From contig NZ_BPMA01000021.1 in assembly GCF_026005215.1 (NCBI RefSeq), forward strand, positions 48,801-112,800: a stretch of DNA of 64,000 bases, given 5' to 3'. Origin of the DNA: Capnocytophaga catalasegens (GTDB lineage: Bacteria; Bacteroidota; Bacteroidia; Flavobacteriales; Flavobacteriaceae). The translations under genes were made by a program, and so were the position numbers. Positions 37,074 to 46,120 of the stretch are shown piece after piece. The notes beneath the pieces are model-generated. The model did no database searches and had not been told where the DNA came from. It worked only from the letters and a program-made list of their open reading frames with translations. Position 1 is the stretch's first letter. Every line of letters begins with the position of its first letter.

Positions 37074-37694
37074 ATGACAAACATTATTAAAAACAATCTT
37101 TTTTTGATAGGAATTATTCTTTTTCTAACCTCATGTGGAGCAAAAGTATATAATGCTCCCGATATAAAACAGCGAACTACAACACCAAGCCGAATCGCTA
37201 TCCTCCCTCCTACCATTACCATGCTTTCAGGACAATTTACAGGAACTTTTGAACAATCAAAAGAAACGGAATCGCTACATATTCAGCAAGCTATGTTTTC
37301 GTGGTTTCTCAAACAAATGGGAAAAAGCAGAATTCCACACCAAATGCAAGATATAGAAACAACCAATGCAAAACTCAAACAAGCAGGCTATCCTGAGAAA
37401 ACACTTACCAAAGAAGAATTGTGTCAAATATTAGACGTTGATGCGCTTGTAAGTTCTCATTATACACTTTCTAAACCAATGCCACAAAGTGTTGCTATTG
37501 CGACTTCCATTCTATTAGATTACGAAGGGACTACTAATAAAATTTTGGCAACAATGAATATTTTTGACAACAAAACACACAAAGTTATTTGGAGTTATAG
37601 CAACGATTTCTCAGGAACATGGCGAGAAACCTATCACGATATCGTAGATAAACTTATGCGAAACGCCAGCAAAAAATTGCCTTATGGCTCATAG
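37074..37694 (+). CDS. Lipoprotein of unknown function (DUF799/CsgG-like fold possible)
   Basis: The 206-residue product has a lipoprotein signal ending ILFLTSC (Cys21). The remainder has SRIAILPPTITMLSGQ near the N-terminus, ILDVDALVSSHYTLSKP, and IFDNKTHKVIWSYSNDFSGT near the end, an arrangement reminiscent of the DUF799 and CsgG-like lipoproteins with a nucleotide-independent alpha/beta fold. That relation is a guess from pattern only. It follows the TPR gene closely and ends at a terminator. Confidence 0.7.
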   Translation: MTNIIKNNLFLIGIILFLTSCGAKVYNAPDIKQRTTTPSRIAILPPTITMLSGQFTGTFEQSKETESLHIQQAMFSWFLKQMGKSRIPHQMQDIETTNAKLKQAGYPEKTLTKEELCQILDVDALVSSHYTLSKPMPQSVAIATSILLDYEGTTNKILATMNIFDNKTHKVIWSYSNDFSGTWRETYHDIVDKLMRNASKKLPYGS

Positions 37695-37713
37695 TTGGAA
37701 TGTATTTTTCAAT

Positions 37714-37752
37714 ATAAAGTCATATCAAAATGTTTTGGTATGACTTTATATT
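37714..37752 (+). terminator. Rho-independent terminator after the lipoprotein gene
   Basis: A long stem (AAAGTCATA with TATGACTTT and an inner CAAAA/TTTTG) precedes T-rich sequence. Confidence 0.75.
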
Positions 37753-37816
37753 TTTATAAAAAGTTTAATTTTATGTAAATTGTTCATATTCTCTATTATT
37801 TTAAAAAATCTTATTG

Positions 37817-37824
37817 TATATTTG
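37817..37824 (+). promoter_or_regulatory. -7 promoter element of the DUF368 pair
   Basis: TATATTTG matches TAnnTTTG, 20 bases before the ATG at 37844. Confidence 0.6.
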
Positions 37825-37843
37825 CCAATCTAATTTTTAAGAA

Positions 37844-38770
37844 ATGAAACGAAAAAAGATAGATTATTTTTTTATTACTTTAAAAGGTATCGCTATGGGA
37901 GCTGCCGATGTAGTACCTGGTGTGTCGGGAGGAACAATTGCTTTTATTGCTGGAATTTATGAAGAGCTTATATCTTCGATTAACAATATCAATTTAAAAG
38001 CTTTCAAAATACTAAAAAATGACGGATTTAACACTTTTTGGAAACACATCAATGGAAATTTTTTCTTAGCGCTTCTCTCAGGAATTTTTATCAGTATTTT
38101 ATCTTTGGCAAAAGGTGTAAAATGGTTGTTAGAAAATGAACCTATTGGAGTTTGGTCTTTCTTTTTCGGACTGATGATAGCCAGCATTTTCTTTTTGGCA
38201 AAAGATATTCAAAAATGGGGGTTTGTGACTATTCTAGCAATGTTGTTTTCAGGAATTATAGCTTACATTATTACAATAATTCCTCCTTTGGCGAGTCACA
38301 GTGGGTTAGTATATATCTTTTTTTCAGGAGCATTAGCTATTTGTGCTATGATACTTCCAGGTATTTCAGGAGCATTTATTTTGGTGCTTCTGGGGGCATA
38401 TCATACCATTTTAGTTGCTTTGGATAATTGGAATTTATCAATTATAGGTGTTTTTGCTTTGGGAGCTATTTTTGGAATTTTGAGTTTTTCCAAAGCGCTC
38501 AAATGGCTATTTACTCATTATCGAAATACAACTATAGCAGGGCTTACAGGGTTTATTATTGGGTCACTCAATAAGGTTTGGCCTTGGAAGGAAGTGCTTC
38601 GCTACGGAACAGACTCTCACGGAAATCAGGTAGCAATTTGGGAAAAAAGCATCTTGCCTACTACTTATGATGGGAATCCACAGATAATAATGGCTATTTC
38701 GCTCGCATTTGTAGGTTTTTCCCTTCTCTACGGATTAGAAAAATGGGCTTCAAGTTTAAAAAAGAATTGA
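37844..38770 (+). CDS. DUF368/PopT-type polyprenyl-phosphate transporter, copy 1
   Basis: The 308-residue membrane protein has about eight hydrophobic segments and the DUF368 signature near both ends of an internal duplication: GIAMGAADVVPGVSGGTIAFIAGIYEE and later LPGISGAFILVLLGAYHTIL. DUF368 proteins (PopT) have been shown to recycle undecaprenyl phosphate across the inner membrane for cell-wall and surface-glycan synthesis. A second copy follows after 43 bases. N-terminal lysines before the first helix suggest a cytoplasmic N-terminus. Confidence 0.88.
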   Translation: MKRKKIDYFFITLKGIAMGAADVVPGVSGGTIAFIAGIYEELISSINNINLKAFKILKNDGFNTFWKHINGNFFLALLSGIFISILSLAKGVKWLLENEPIGVWSFFFGLMIASIFFLAKDIQKWGFVTILAMLFSGIIAYIITIIPPLASHSGLVYIFFSGALAICAMILPGISGAFILVLLGAYHTILVALDNWNLSIIGVFALGAIFGILSFSKALKWLFTHYRNTTIAGLTGFIIGSLNKVWPWKEVLRYGTDSHGNQVAIWEKSILPTTYDGNPQIIMAISLAFVGFSLLYGLEKWASSLKKN

Positions 38771-38813
38771 TTTTTCTGAAATAAATTTTTCATCTTAATA
38801 TCATAGAATACTA

Positions 38814-39851
38814 ATGGAAGTAACACGTACACTCAAAGACAAAATTCTTCTGGTTATCAAAGGAATAGCAATGGGAACAGCCAACAAAGTACCTGGAGTT
38901 TCCGGAGGTATTGTAGCTTTTGTAGCTGGTTTTTACGAAGAATTTATTTATTCGCTCAAACGAATGAATCGTAAGGCGTTTGCACTACTTTTTAAACGTG
39001 GATGGAAGGCATTTTTTCAATATACTAATTTTCGTTTTTTAGGACTTTTGGTCTTAGGAATGGTTATTAGTTTTTTCACTGTTTCCAAGCTATTAGACTA
39101 TTTTATTTCTATAAAAGAAGACTACGTTTGGGCGTTGTTTTTTGGAATGATTTTAGGCTCTATCTATTACATAGCTGTCGATTTTAAAGATTGGTCTCGC
39201 AAAAATATTCTTTGGGTAATTATTGGCATTTTGGTCGGTGGAGGAATCAACTTTTTAAAACCTGCCTCAGGGAATGATAGCTTGCTTTTCATTTATTTCT
39301 GCGGATTTATAAGTGTTTCAGGAATGACACTTCCGGGACTTTCAGGGTCGTTTATTCTAATGCTAATTGGTAATTACACCTTACTCTTGGTCGATTCTGT
39401 CAATGCGTTGTACGATGCAGGAGTTAGTGTTTTTACCACCAATTGGGCATATTTCGACAATCCTCACAACACCTATTTGTTAAAAATTTTAGCTATTTTC
39501 ACCCTGGGCTCAATCTCAGGGCTTATCGGGCTTTCGTCATTACTTTCTTACCTGATGAAACACTTTAAAAATAGCACAATGGCTCTAATTATCGGATTTA
39601 TTACGGGGTCTTTGGGTGTGGTATGGCCTTGGAAAACAAATATTTATAAAACAGATATGCTCGGAAATCAACTGTTGGGAAGTAACGGAAAACCTATTTT
39701 GGATAACTACGAAAGATATTTGCCCAATATCAGTTCTTGGGATACGTGGGGAGCTATTTTATTCATTATCATCGGAATTGTAATTGTCTTATTATTAGAA
39801 TATTATGGGCGAGAAAAAAGAATTAAAATCAACTTACGCACTCATCGGTAG
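38814..39851 (+). CDS. DUF368/PopT-type polyprenyl-phosphate transporter, copy 2
   Basis: The 345-residue paralogue of the preceding gene has the same two signatures (GTANKVPGVSGGIVAFVAGF and LPGLSGSFILMLIGNYTLLL), differing in ADVVPG to ANKVPG and with a longer insertion (about 195-220) between helices in its second half. The two copies are clearly diverged, so they may differ in substrate or orientation. Its last 47 bases overlap the start of aroE in another frame. Confidence 0.88.
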   Translation: MEVTRTLKDKILLVIKGIAMGTANKVPGVSGGIVAFVAGFYEEFIYSLKRMNRKAFALLFKRGWKAFFQYTNFRFLGLLVLGMVISFFTVSKLLDYFISIKEDYVWALFFGMILGSIYYIAVDFKDWSRKNILWVIIGILVGGGINFLKPASGNDSLLFIYFCGFISVSGMTLPGLSGSFILMLIGNYTLLLVDSVNALYDAGVSVFTTNWAYFDNPHNTYLLKILAIFTLGSISGLIGLSSLLSYLMKHFKNSTMALIIGFITGSLGVVWPWKTNIYKTDMLGNQLLGSNGKPILDNYERYLPNISSWDTWGAILFIIIGIVIVLLLEYYGREKRIKINLRTHR

Positions 39852-40557
39852 AAATATTTCGTATTCTTTTTCAAAAGGATATTTTTCAGAAAAATTTAAA
39901 ACAGAACTTATCAATGCCCAATATATCAACTTTGATATAGCTTCTATCGAAGAATTGCCAAAGTTAATATCTTCTTTTCCAAACCTTAAAGGTATGAATG
40001 TAACCATTCCGTACAAAGAAGACATTATTCCTTTTTTAAACGAATTAGATCCAATCGCTCAGCAAATAGGAGCTGTCAATACAATTCAAATTCTCCCCAA
40101 TGGAAAACTAAAAGGCTATAATACAGACTATTACGGATTTTGGAAATCGATTCAGCCTTTGCTAAAAACACATCATACCAAAGCGCTTATTTTAGGAACA
40201 GGTGGAGCATCAAAAGCTATTGCTTATGCGCTACAAAAGAATCATATTTCATACCGATTTGTCTCACGTACAGGAACAAACAAAAATCTATCCTACCAAG
40301 ATGTAACTTCTTCATTATTAAAAGAATACACATTGATTATAAATTGTACGCCACTGGGAACTTTTCCCAATACTGAGCTCTTTCCTCCTATTGCATACGA
40401 ATTTTTGAATGAAAAACACTTACTCTTTGACCTTATTTATAATCCTGAGAAAACAACTTTTCTCGCCAAAGGCGAAACACAAGGAGCAAGTACTTGCAAC
40501 GGATACTCAATGCTTATTTTTCAAGCAGAAGCCTCATGGAAAATTTGGAATATGTAA
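39805..40557 (+). CDS. aroE: Shikimate dehydrogenase
   Basis: The 250-residue NADP-dependent enzyme reduces 3-dehydroshikimate in aromatic amino acid synthesis. Shikimate-binding residues lie in YALIGRNISYSFSKGYF and GMNVTIPYKEDI (catalytic Lys), AVNTI follows, the NADP loop is LGTGGASKAIAYAL, and CNGYSMLIFQAE closes the fold. The ATG at 39805 sits inside the preceding DUF368 gene, giving a 47-base overlap; it yields a normal AroE N-terminus and no later ATG would. Confidence 0.93.
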   Translation: MGEKKELKSTYALIGRNISYSFSKGYFSEKFKTELINAQYINFDIASIEELPKLISSFPNLKGMNVTIPYKEDIIPFLNELDPIAQQIGAVNTIQILPNGKLKGYNTDYYGFWKSIQPLLKTHHTKALILGTGGASKAIAYALQKNHISYRFVSRTGTNKNLSYQDVTSSLLKEYTLIINCTPLGTFPNTELFPPIAYEFLNEKHLLFDLIYNPEKTTFLAKGETQGASTCNGYSMLIFQAEASWKIWNM

Positions 40558-40703
40558 AAAAATAAGTCTTTTTTTTTTGCAAAAAATAGTATTATTTTTT
40601 AAACTCTCTAATATTCGATAGATATTTATATAAAATAAAAAACTAAAATTTAGTTTTTTTTTGCTTTTTTGTTTATTTACTTGATTTATAAATAATCGTT
40701 CTG

Positions 40704-40711
40704 TAATTTTG
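40704..40711 (+). promoter_or_regulatory. -7 promoter element of the phosphatase cluster
   Basis: TAATTTTG with a TTG about 20 bases upstream (40681). It leaves a leader of about 70 bases before the first phosphatase gene; the leader shows no element that I recognise. Confidence 0.6.
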
Positions 40712-40784
40712 TATTGAATTTCAGACGGTATTATGTATCAATGGGTCCCCTTAATCTGTTAATTATCATAAAATTTATAATATC

Positions 40785-41561
40785 ATGAAAAAAAGTTTAT
40801 TTTTCGTAGGCTTACTGTCTTTTTTTTCAGTACCTACATTCGGACAAGAAAAAATTAAAGATGTAAGAACTAACCCGGATCTTTATTTCTTACAAATTGA
40901 AGAAGTACCTAATAGTCTTGAACTCTTACCACCTCCTCCTGAACCTGGTAGCATTATTTTCCTCAATGACGAAGCACGATATAAATGGGGACTAATGCAA
41001 CGAAAAACTCCTCGTGGAGATCAAGCTTTTCAAGATGCTCGTGTACACGGGAATGGAGTTCCTAATGCTTTTTCAGAAGCTTTTGGCATTACAATATCTA
41101 AAGAAACTACTCCTGAAATTCATAAACTAATTTGTCATTTTGAAGATGCAGGAGATTTAGCCACACGCCATGCTAAGAAACATTATATGCGGGTACGTCC
41201 ATTTGCTCTTTACAACGAAACTACCTGTAACCCCGAAGACCAACAAAAACTTTCTACCAACGGGTCATACCCATCCGGGCATACATCTATCGGTTGGGCT
41301 ACTGCTTTGATTCTCGCTGAAATTAACCCCAATAGACAAAATGAAATCTTGAAAAGAGGTTATGAAATGGGGCAAAGTCGCGTAATATGTGGATATCATT
41401 TCCAAAGTGACGTAGATGCAGGACGCTTAGTAGCAAGTGCCGTTGTCGCTCGCTTACATGCCAACGATGCTTTTATGATTCAATTAGGAAAAGCTAAAAA
41501 AGAATTTGCTGAACTTTCAAAGAAAGGGAAAATTAAAAAAAGTGAACGGATGATGAACTAA
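40785..41561 (+). CDS. Class A non-specific acid phosphatase (PAP2 superfamily)
   Basis: The 258-residue enzyme has a signal peptide (MKKSLFFVGLLSFFSVPTFG) and the complete class A signature: KHYMRVRPF, then GSYPSGHTS, then GQSRVICGYHFQSDVDAG, giving the phosphohistidine site. Such enzymes release phosphate from many organic monoesters in the periplasm. It is first of three genes with short gaps (11 and 12 bases), followed by an outer-membrane protein and a second, unrelated phosphatase. Confidence 0.93.
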   Translation: MKKSLFFVGLLSFFSVPTFGQEKIKDVRTNPDLYFLQIEEVPNSLELLPPPPEPGSIIFLNDEARYKWGLMQRKTPRGDQAFQDARVHGNGVPNAFSEAFGITISKETTPEIHKLICHFEDAGDLATRHAKKHYMRVRPFALYNETTCNPEDQQKLSTNGSYPSGHTSIGWATALILAEINPNRQNEILKRGYEMGQSRVICGYHFQSDVDAGRLVASAVVARLHANDAFMIQLGKAKKEFAELSKKGKIKKSERMMN

Positions 41562-41572
41562 AATTTTAGGAT

Positions 41573-42802
41573 ATGAAAAGATTGCTTTTATCAATTCTTT
41601 TTATTCTTATAAAAAGTTGGAATGGATATTCACAACAAGAAATAAGTGGAGAAGAAAAAACAAATGAACTAACACCTTCTGCCATAAGTACAGAACTAAA
41701 TTCCTTCTCCCCCCCCCATGAAGAAAAATTAGAAATAAAACCTTTGGGACGTATTTTACTGGATGCGGGTATTTTTTATGCAAATGAATATAAAGATAAA
41801 TTTGTTAGCGGAGTAGCAATTCCTGATGTGAGAACAGGAATGGGAATATATTATGGTAAATGGAAAGGTAAAATTGATATAGCATATGCATATGGCAAAA
41901 TTACTCCCAAAGATATTTTTCTTGAATACAAATTCAATAAACAAAATCTATTACGAGGTGGTTTTTTTGTGCATCAATTTGGTTTACAAAGTTCTACAAG
42001 TTCATCATTCAAAGTATCTATGGAAGAACCTCAAAGTAACCAAGCTTTCTTTAACTCCCGTTTATTAGGATTGATGTTTGTACATAACAAAGATAATTTC
42101 TTTGGTACTTTGAGTATTTTTGCTGAGAATGAAACTATACAAAGTTCTTCGGACAAAATAGGTAATGAAGGATATGGAATGATGTCACGTTTATTATATC
42201 GTCCTTTACGAGAAAAAGGTAATATTCTTCATATAGGGATTTCTGGTTCCTTTGAATCACCCCGTTACAACTCCGATCCGTCAATAAATCATAGTTTTTT
42301 TCGCTTAAAAACAAATTTTCCAACACGAATAGCTAGAGTAACTGCACAATCAGCTGAAATTATTGATGCAAAAATGCTATATAAATGTACTCCTGAACTT
42401 GTTTTTGCTAAAAATAAATTAGGTTTTGAAACTCAATATTATTATCTCACTATAAACCGAAAGAATGGAGCAACAAATTATCAAGCTAGTGGTTTTTATA
42501 CTTTAGTACGTGGACTTATCAGAGGAGATTCCTATACTTATTCTGAAAATGACGGAGGAATAAAACTGCCAAGTTCTGGTTCGTTAGAACTTGTATTTGA
42601 TTATAATTATACTGACCTCTCTGACCATAAAATAAACATATTAGGAGGTAGACTCAATGATTTTTCCTTAGTTTTTAATTATTATATCAATAAATATATG
42701 ATTTGGCGTGTAAGAGGTTCTTATACAACAGTTACTGACCGGGCAAATTTTCTCAATACTAATGTAAGCCTTATTGAAACTCGCCTTCAATTTAAATTTT
42801 AA
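41573..42802 (+). CDS. Probable outer-membrane beta-barrel/porin with C9 tract
   Basis: The 409-residue product has a signal peptide (cleavage near SQQ, about 21) and a long region of alternating residues with many aromatic and Gly positions ending in TRLQFKF, the C-terminal Phe typical of outer-membrane barrels. I do not recognise the family; its place between two phosphatases suggests uptake of organic phosphates or phosphate. The coding sequence contains nine consecutive C (41709-41717, codons for Ser-Pro-Pro at about 46-48), so gain or loss of one C would shift the frame and stop translation soon after. Confidence 0.8.
   Translation: MKRLLLSILFILIKSWNGYSQQEISGEEKTNELTPSAISTELNSFSPPHEEKLEIKPLGRILLDAGIFYANEYKDKFVSGVAIPDVRTGMGIYYGKWKGKIDIAYAYGKITPKDIFLEYKFNKQNLLRGGFFVHQFGLQSSTSSSFKVSMEEPQSNQAFFNSRLLGLMFVHNKDNFFGTLSIFAENETIQSSSDKIGNEGYGMMSRLLYRPLREKGNILHIGISGSFESPRYNSDPSINHSFFRLKTNFPTRIARVTAQSAEIIDAKMLYKCTPELVFAKNKLGFETQYYYLTINRKNGATNYQASGFYTLVRGLIRGDSYTYSENDGGIKLPSSGSLELVFDYNYTDLSDHKINILGGRLNDFSLVFNYYINKYMIWRVRGSYTTVTDRANFLNTNVSLIETRLQFKF
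41709..41717 (+). repeat. Homopolymeric C9 tract in coding sequence
   Basis: Nine C in a row in a very AT-rich gene. Such tracts near the 5' end of surface-protein genes are classic slipped-strand (phase variation) sites in other bacteria. Confidence 0.9.
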
Positions 42803-42814
42803 ATCGTTAACATT

Positions 42815-44098
42815 ATGAAATTAAAAATTATATTTCAGATATTATTATTTTTATTGTGCCCGACACTAATAATAGCACAACAAGAACGAACAGAAGTATT
42901 TAAAAAGAAATATAAACTGAAAGAAGTAGTGATTTTAAGTCGCCATAATATTCGGTCTTCACTTTCGGTAAATGGAAGTATGCTTAGTAAAATCACACCT
43001 CATCAATGGATAGAATGGTCTTCTTCTCCTAGTGAATTAACGTTAAAAGGAGGTATTCTCGAAACAATGATGGGACAATATTTCCGCAAGTGGACAATTA
43101 GTGAAGGTCTTTTTACAGAAAATGCTATTCCAAATACTGATGAAGTAAATTTCTATGCTAATAGTATGCAGCGTACTATTGCTACTGCTCAATATTTTTC
43201 ATCGGGGTTTATGCCAATGGCTAATCTTAGTGTGTATCATCGTTTTTCTCATAGTAAAATGGATCCTGTGTTTTTTCCTCGCCTAACTAAAATAAGTGAA
43301 GATTTTAAAGCTCAAGCAATAAAAGAAATTTCAGCAATGGGTGGTAAAAAAGGAATTGTAGGAATTAACGAAAATATCAAAAATTCATATCAAATCATTG
43401 CTAAATTACTTGATATAAAAAATTCTCCTGCCTGCAAATCAGGTGAAGTATGCGATTTTAATGACTATAATACGCAAATCATTCTTAAAAAAGATGAAGA
43501 ACCTAATATGAAAGGTGCTTTAAAACTAGCAAATTCTGCCTCTGACGCTTTCATTCTTCAATATTATGAAGAACCTAATTCCAAAAAAGCAGCTTTTGGT
43601 CATATCATTTCAACAACCGATTGGCAAAAGATTGCAAAAGTAAAAGATGTATATGGTGATGTATTATTTACAGCTCCTATTATTGCTGTCAATGTAGCTC
43701 ATCCATTGCTTGTTTATATGAAAGACGAATTAAATGCTTCTGCTCGTAAATTTACTTTTTTATGCGGTCATGATTCCAATATTGCAAGCATAAACGCAGC
43801 TTTAAGAGTAGAACCTTATGAGCTTCCACAATCTATTGAAAAGAAAACTCCAATAGGCTGTAAGCTAGTTTTTGAAAAATGGCAAGATAATAATGGAGAG
43901 AATTTTATAGCAATCAATTTAGTTTATCAAACGACCGAACAATTACGTGAACTTAAAATGTTAACTATGGAAACACCCCCAAAAGTAGTATCTTTAAAAT
44001 TGAGCGGATTACAAGCAAATGCTGATAATTTATATCCTTTGGATAGTGTTATTGCTCGATTTGAAGAAGCCATCCAAGCATATGAAAATATAAAATAA
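42815..44098 (+). CDS. Histidine-type acid phosphatase (phytase/glucose-1-phosphatase family)
   Basis: The 427-residue exported enzyme (signal MKLKIIFQILLFLLCPTLIIAQ) belongs to histidine acid phosphatase clade 2. The phosphoacceptor motif is SRHNIRSS (RHNxR in place of RHGxRxP, as in Bacteroidota relatives) and the acid catalyst pair is in FLCGHDSNIASI. It likely acts on sugar phosphates or inositol phosphates in the periplasm. It is last in the three-gene cluster, with a terminator after it. Confidence 0.9.
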   Translation: MKLKIIFQILLFLLCPTLIIAQQERTEVFKKKYKLKEVVILSRHNIRSSLSVNGSMLSKITPHQWIEWSSSPSELTLKGGILETMMGQYFRKWTISEGLFTENAIPNTDEVNFYANSMQRTIATAQYFSSGFMPMANLSVYHRFSHSKMDPVFFPRLTKISEDFKAQAIKEISAMGGKKGIVGINENIKNSYQIIAKLLDIKNSPACKSGEVCDFNDYNTQIILKKDEEPNMKGALKLANSASDAFILQYYEEPNSKKAAFGHIISTTDWQKIAKVKDVYGDVLFTAPIIAVNVAHPLLVYMKDELNASARKFTFLCGHDSNIASINAALRVEPYELPQSIEKKTPIGCKLVFEKWQDNNGENFIAINLVYQTTEQLRELKMLTMETPPKVVSLKLSGLQANADNLYPLDSVIARFEEAIQAYENIK

Positions 44099-44155
44099 CC
44101 AATATTTCTAAATACATGTTAATATTTTCATTAATAAATATTTAATTTTTCATAT

Positions 44156-44191
44156 AAAAATAGGAATATTTTGAATATTCCTATTTTTTTA
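44156..44191 (+). terminator. Rho-independent terminator after the phosphatase cluster
   Basis: AAAAATAGGAATATT and AATATTCCTATTTTT form a perfect 15-bp stem with a 3-base loop, followed by T. Confidence 0.85.
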
Positions 44192-44264
44192 TAGAATTTC
44201 CCCCTTTTGTCATACAAAATAAAAATATTTTTCGTAACTTGCCCTCGTTTTTAATTTACTAAAA

Positions 44265-45449
44265 ATGACAAATACAAAAGAATATCTACAATCGTGGGCA
44301 ACATCGTACAAAAACGATTTGACAGAAAATATTCTGCCCTTTTGGTTGCAAAACGGATTAGACAAAAAACATGGCGGTGTATATACATGCCTTGACAGAA
44401 AAGGAAGCTTAATGGATACAACCAAATCGGTTTGGTTTCAGGGGCGTTTTGCTTTTGTTGCAGCAACGGCTTATAGCGAAATTGAAGCAAATCCCAAGTA
44501 TTTAGAAGCTGCCAAAAGCTGTATTGACTTCATTGAAAAATATTGCTTTGACTCCGACGGGCGTATGTATTTTGAAATTACCCAAGACGGGCGAGGTATC
44601 CGCAAACGGCGATATGTTTTTTCAGAAAGTTTTGCTGTGATTGCTTATGCGGCTTATGCAAAGGCTTCAAAAGACGATTCGTTTGCACACAAGGCTCTTA
44701 AACTCTTCAAAAGAATGCAATATTTTCTAAGTACCCCCAATTTTCTTCCTTCCAAATATGAAGATTGGGTCAAAGGCAAAGGACATTCTATCACTATGAT
44801 TATGCTCAATACTGCGGCACAAGTACGCAAAGTTATCAAAGACCCTATTCTTGATAAGCAAATCAATGATTCTATTTATCTCCTGAAAAATGATTTCTTA
44901 AAACCTGAATTTAAAGCCTTACTCGAAAGTGTAGGTGAAAATGGCGAATTTGTCGATACACTAAACGGACGATTGATAAATCCTGGACATTGCATCGAAA
45001 CCGCATGGTTTTTGCTCGAAGAGGCAAATTACAGAAATTGGGACAACGACATTAAAAATCTGGCACTCACTATTTTAGACTGGTCGTGGGATTGGGGCTG
45101 GGACGAACCTTACGGCGGAATTATCAACTTTCGCGATTGCAAAGGTTTTCCTTGTCAAGATTATGCCCAAGATATGAAATTCTGGTGGCCTCAAACCGAA
45201 GCTATTATTGCTACTTTATACGCTTATTGGGCTACTAACGACCCAAAATATTTGAAAAACCATCAACTTATTTCCGATTGGACGTACAAACATTTCCCCG
45301 ATAAAGAATTTGGCGAATGGTACGGATATTTGCATCGTGATGGAACAATTGCCCAAAATGCCAAAGGAAATATTTTCAAAGGTCCTTTTCATATTCCACG
45401 AATGATGATAAAAGGATATGAACTCTGTAACGAAATTTTAAAACAATAA
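44265..45449 (+). CDS. N-acylglucosamine 2-epimerase family protein (AGE)
   Basis: The 394-residue alpha/alpha-barrel protein matches AGE/RnBP enzymes that interconvert N-acetylglucosamine and N-acetylmannosamine: GGVYTCLDRKG, DTTKSVWFQGRFAF, PGHCIETAWFLLE, WPQTEAIIA and KGPFHIPRMM. The YhcH-family gene follows 3 bases later. The pair fits sialic acid breakdown (ManNAc to GlcNAc). No sialidase or sialate lyase gene is in the window. Cellobiose 2-epimerase activity, in the same fold, is the alternative. Confidence 0.88.
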   Translation: MTNTKEYLQSWATSYKNDLTENILPFWLQNGLDKKHGGVYTCLDRKGSLMDTTKSVWFQGRFAFVAATAYSEIEANPKYLEAAKSCIDFIEKYCFDSDGRMYFEITQDGRGIRKRRYVFSESFAVIAYAAYAKASKDDSFAHKALKLFKRMQYFLSTPNFLPSKYEDWVKGKGHSITMIMLNTAAQVRKVIKDPILDKQINDSIYLLKNDFLKPEFKALLESVGENGEFVDTLNGRLINPGHCIETAWFLLEEANYRNWDNDIKNLALTILDWSWDWGWDEPYGGIINFRDCKGFPCQDYAQDMKFWWPQTEAIIATLYAYWATNDPKYLKNHQLISDWTYKHFPDKEFGEWYGYLHRDGTIAQNAKGNIFKGPFHIPRMMIKGYELCNEILKQ

Positions 45450-45452
45450 AAT

Positions 45453-45899
45453 ATGATTTTTGGAGATTTAAAACACAGTAACCGATATGAAAACCTACAT
45501 CGTGATTTTAAAAAGGCTTTTGAATATATCAAAACTACGAATTGGGTAGAAATGGATTTTGGAAAAACAGAATTAGATGGTGAAAACTTATTTATAATCT
45601 ATTCAAATCCAGAATGTTTGTCAAAACAAGACCAAGTACTCGAATACCATCAAAAATATTTGGACATTCATATATTATTAGAAGGAAAAGAAACCATCGG
45701 GTGGAAATCTCTTGATAGTTGTACTAAACTAAAAAAACCTTTCAATCCTTCTGAAGATTATGGTCTATATAGCGATAAACCAACAACTTACATTACGCTA
45801 TATCCCAATGAGTTTGCTATAATTTACCCCGAAGATGCACACGCACCTATTATTGGTGAAGGAAAAATACGCAAATTAGTTGTCAAAATCAAAGTCTGA
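45453..45899 (+). CDS. YhcH/YjgK/YiaL (DUF386) family protein
   Basis: The 148-residue cupin-like protein has the family's conserved YHQKYLDIHILLEGKETIG and EDAHAPIIGEG segments with the metal-binding His/Glu residues. A member in E. coli (NanQ) speeds anomer exchange of N-acetylneuraminate. Its place 3 bases after the AGE epimerase supports a sialic acid role here. Length is normal. Confidence 0.9.
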   Translation: MIFGDLKHSNRYENLHRDFKKAFEYIKTTNWVEMDFGKTELDGENLFIIYSNPECLSKQDQVLEYHQKYLDIHILLEGKETIGWKSLDSCTKLKKPFNPSEDYGLYSDKPTTYITLYPNEFAIIYPEDAHAPIIGEGKIRKLVVKIKV

Positions 45900-46096
45900 G
45901 CTTCATTCTGTTTTTAGTACAAATTCATCTTTATTTTTGCTAAAAAATTAAAACAATATCAGTTTTTTTATTATTTCATCTTTTATTCAATATTTATTTT
46001 TAACAAAACTATTTAATAATCAAACACTTAAAATATAAAAATATTTTTTTGAAAAATTTTTTCTCAATTTGTTTGGAAGAAATACAAATTTTGATG

Positions 46097-46104
46097 TATC
46101 TTTG
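46097..46104 (+). promoter_or_regulatory. -7 promoter element of tRNA-Gly
   Basis: TATCTTTG with TTTG about 21 bases upstream (46072), 16 bases before the tRNA. Confidence 0.65.
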
Positions 46105-46120
46105 CATCGCAATACCAAAG

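Noticed and set aside
37074-37694. Firm assignment of the lipoprotein to CsgG (curli secretion)
   Set aside because: Only a loose resemblance; no other curli genes nearby and the protein is shorter than CsgG.
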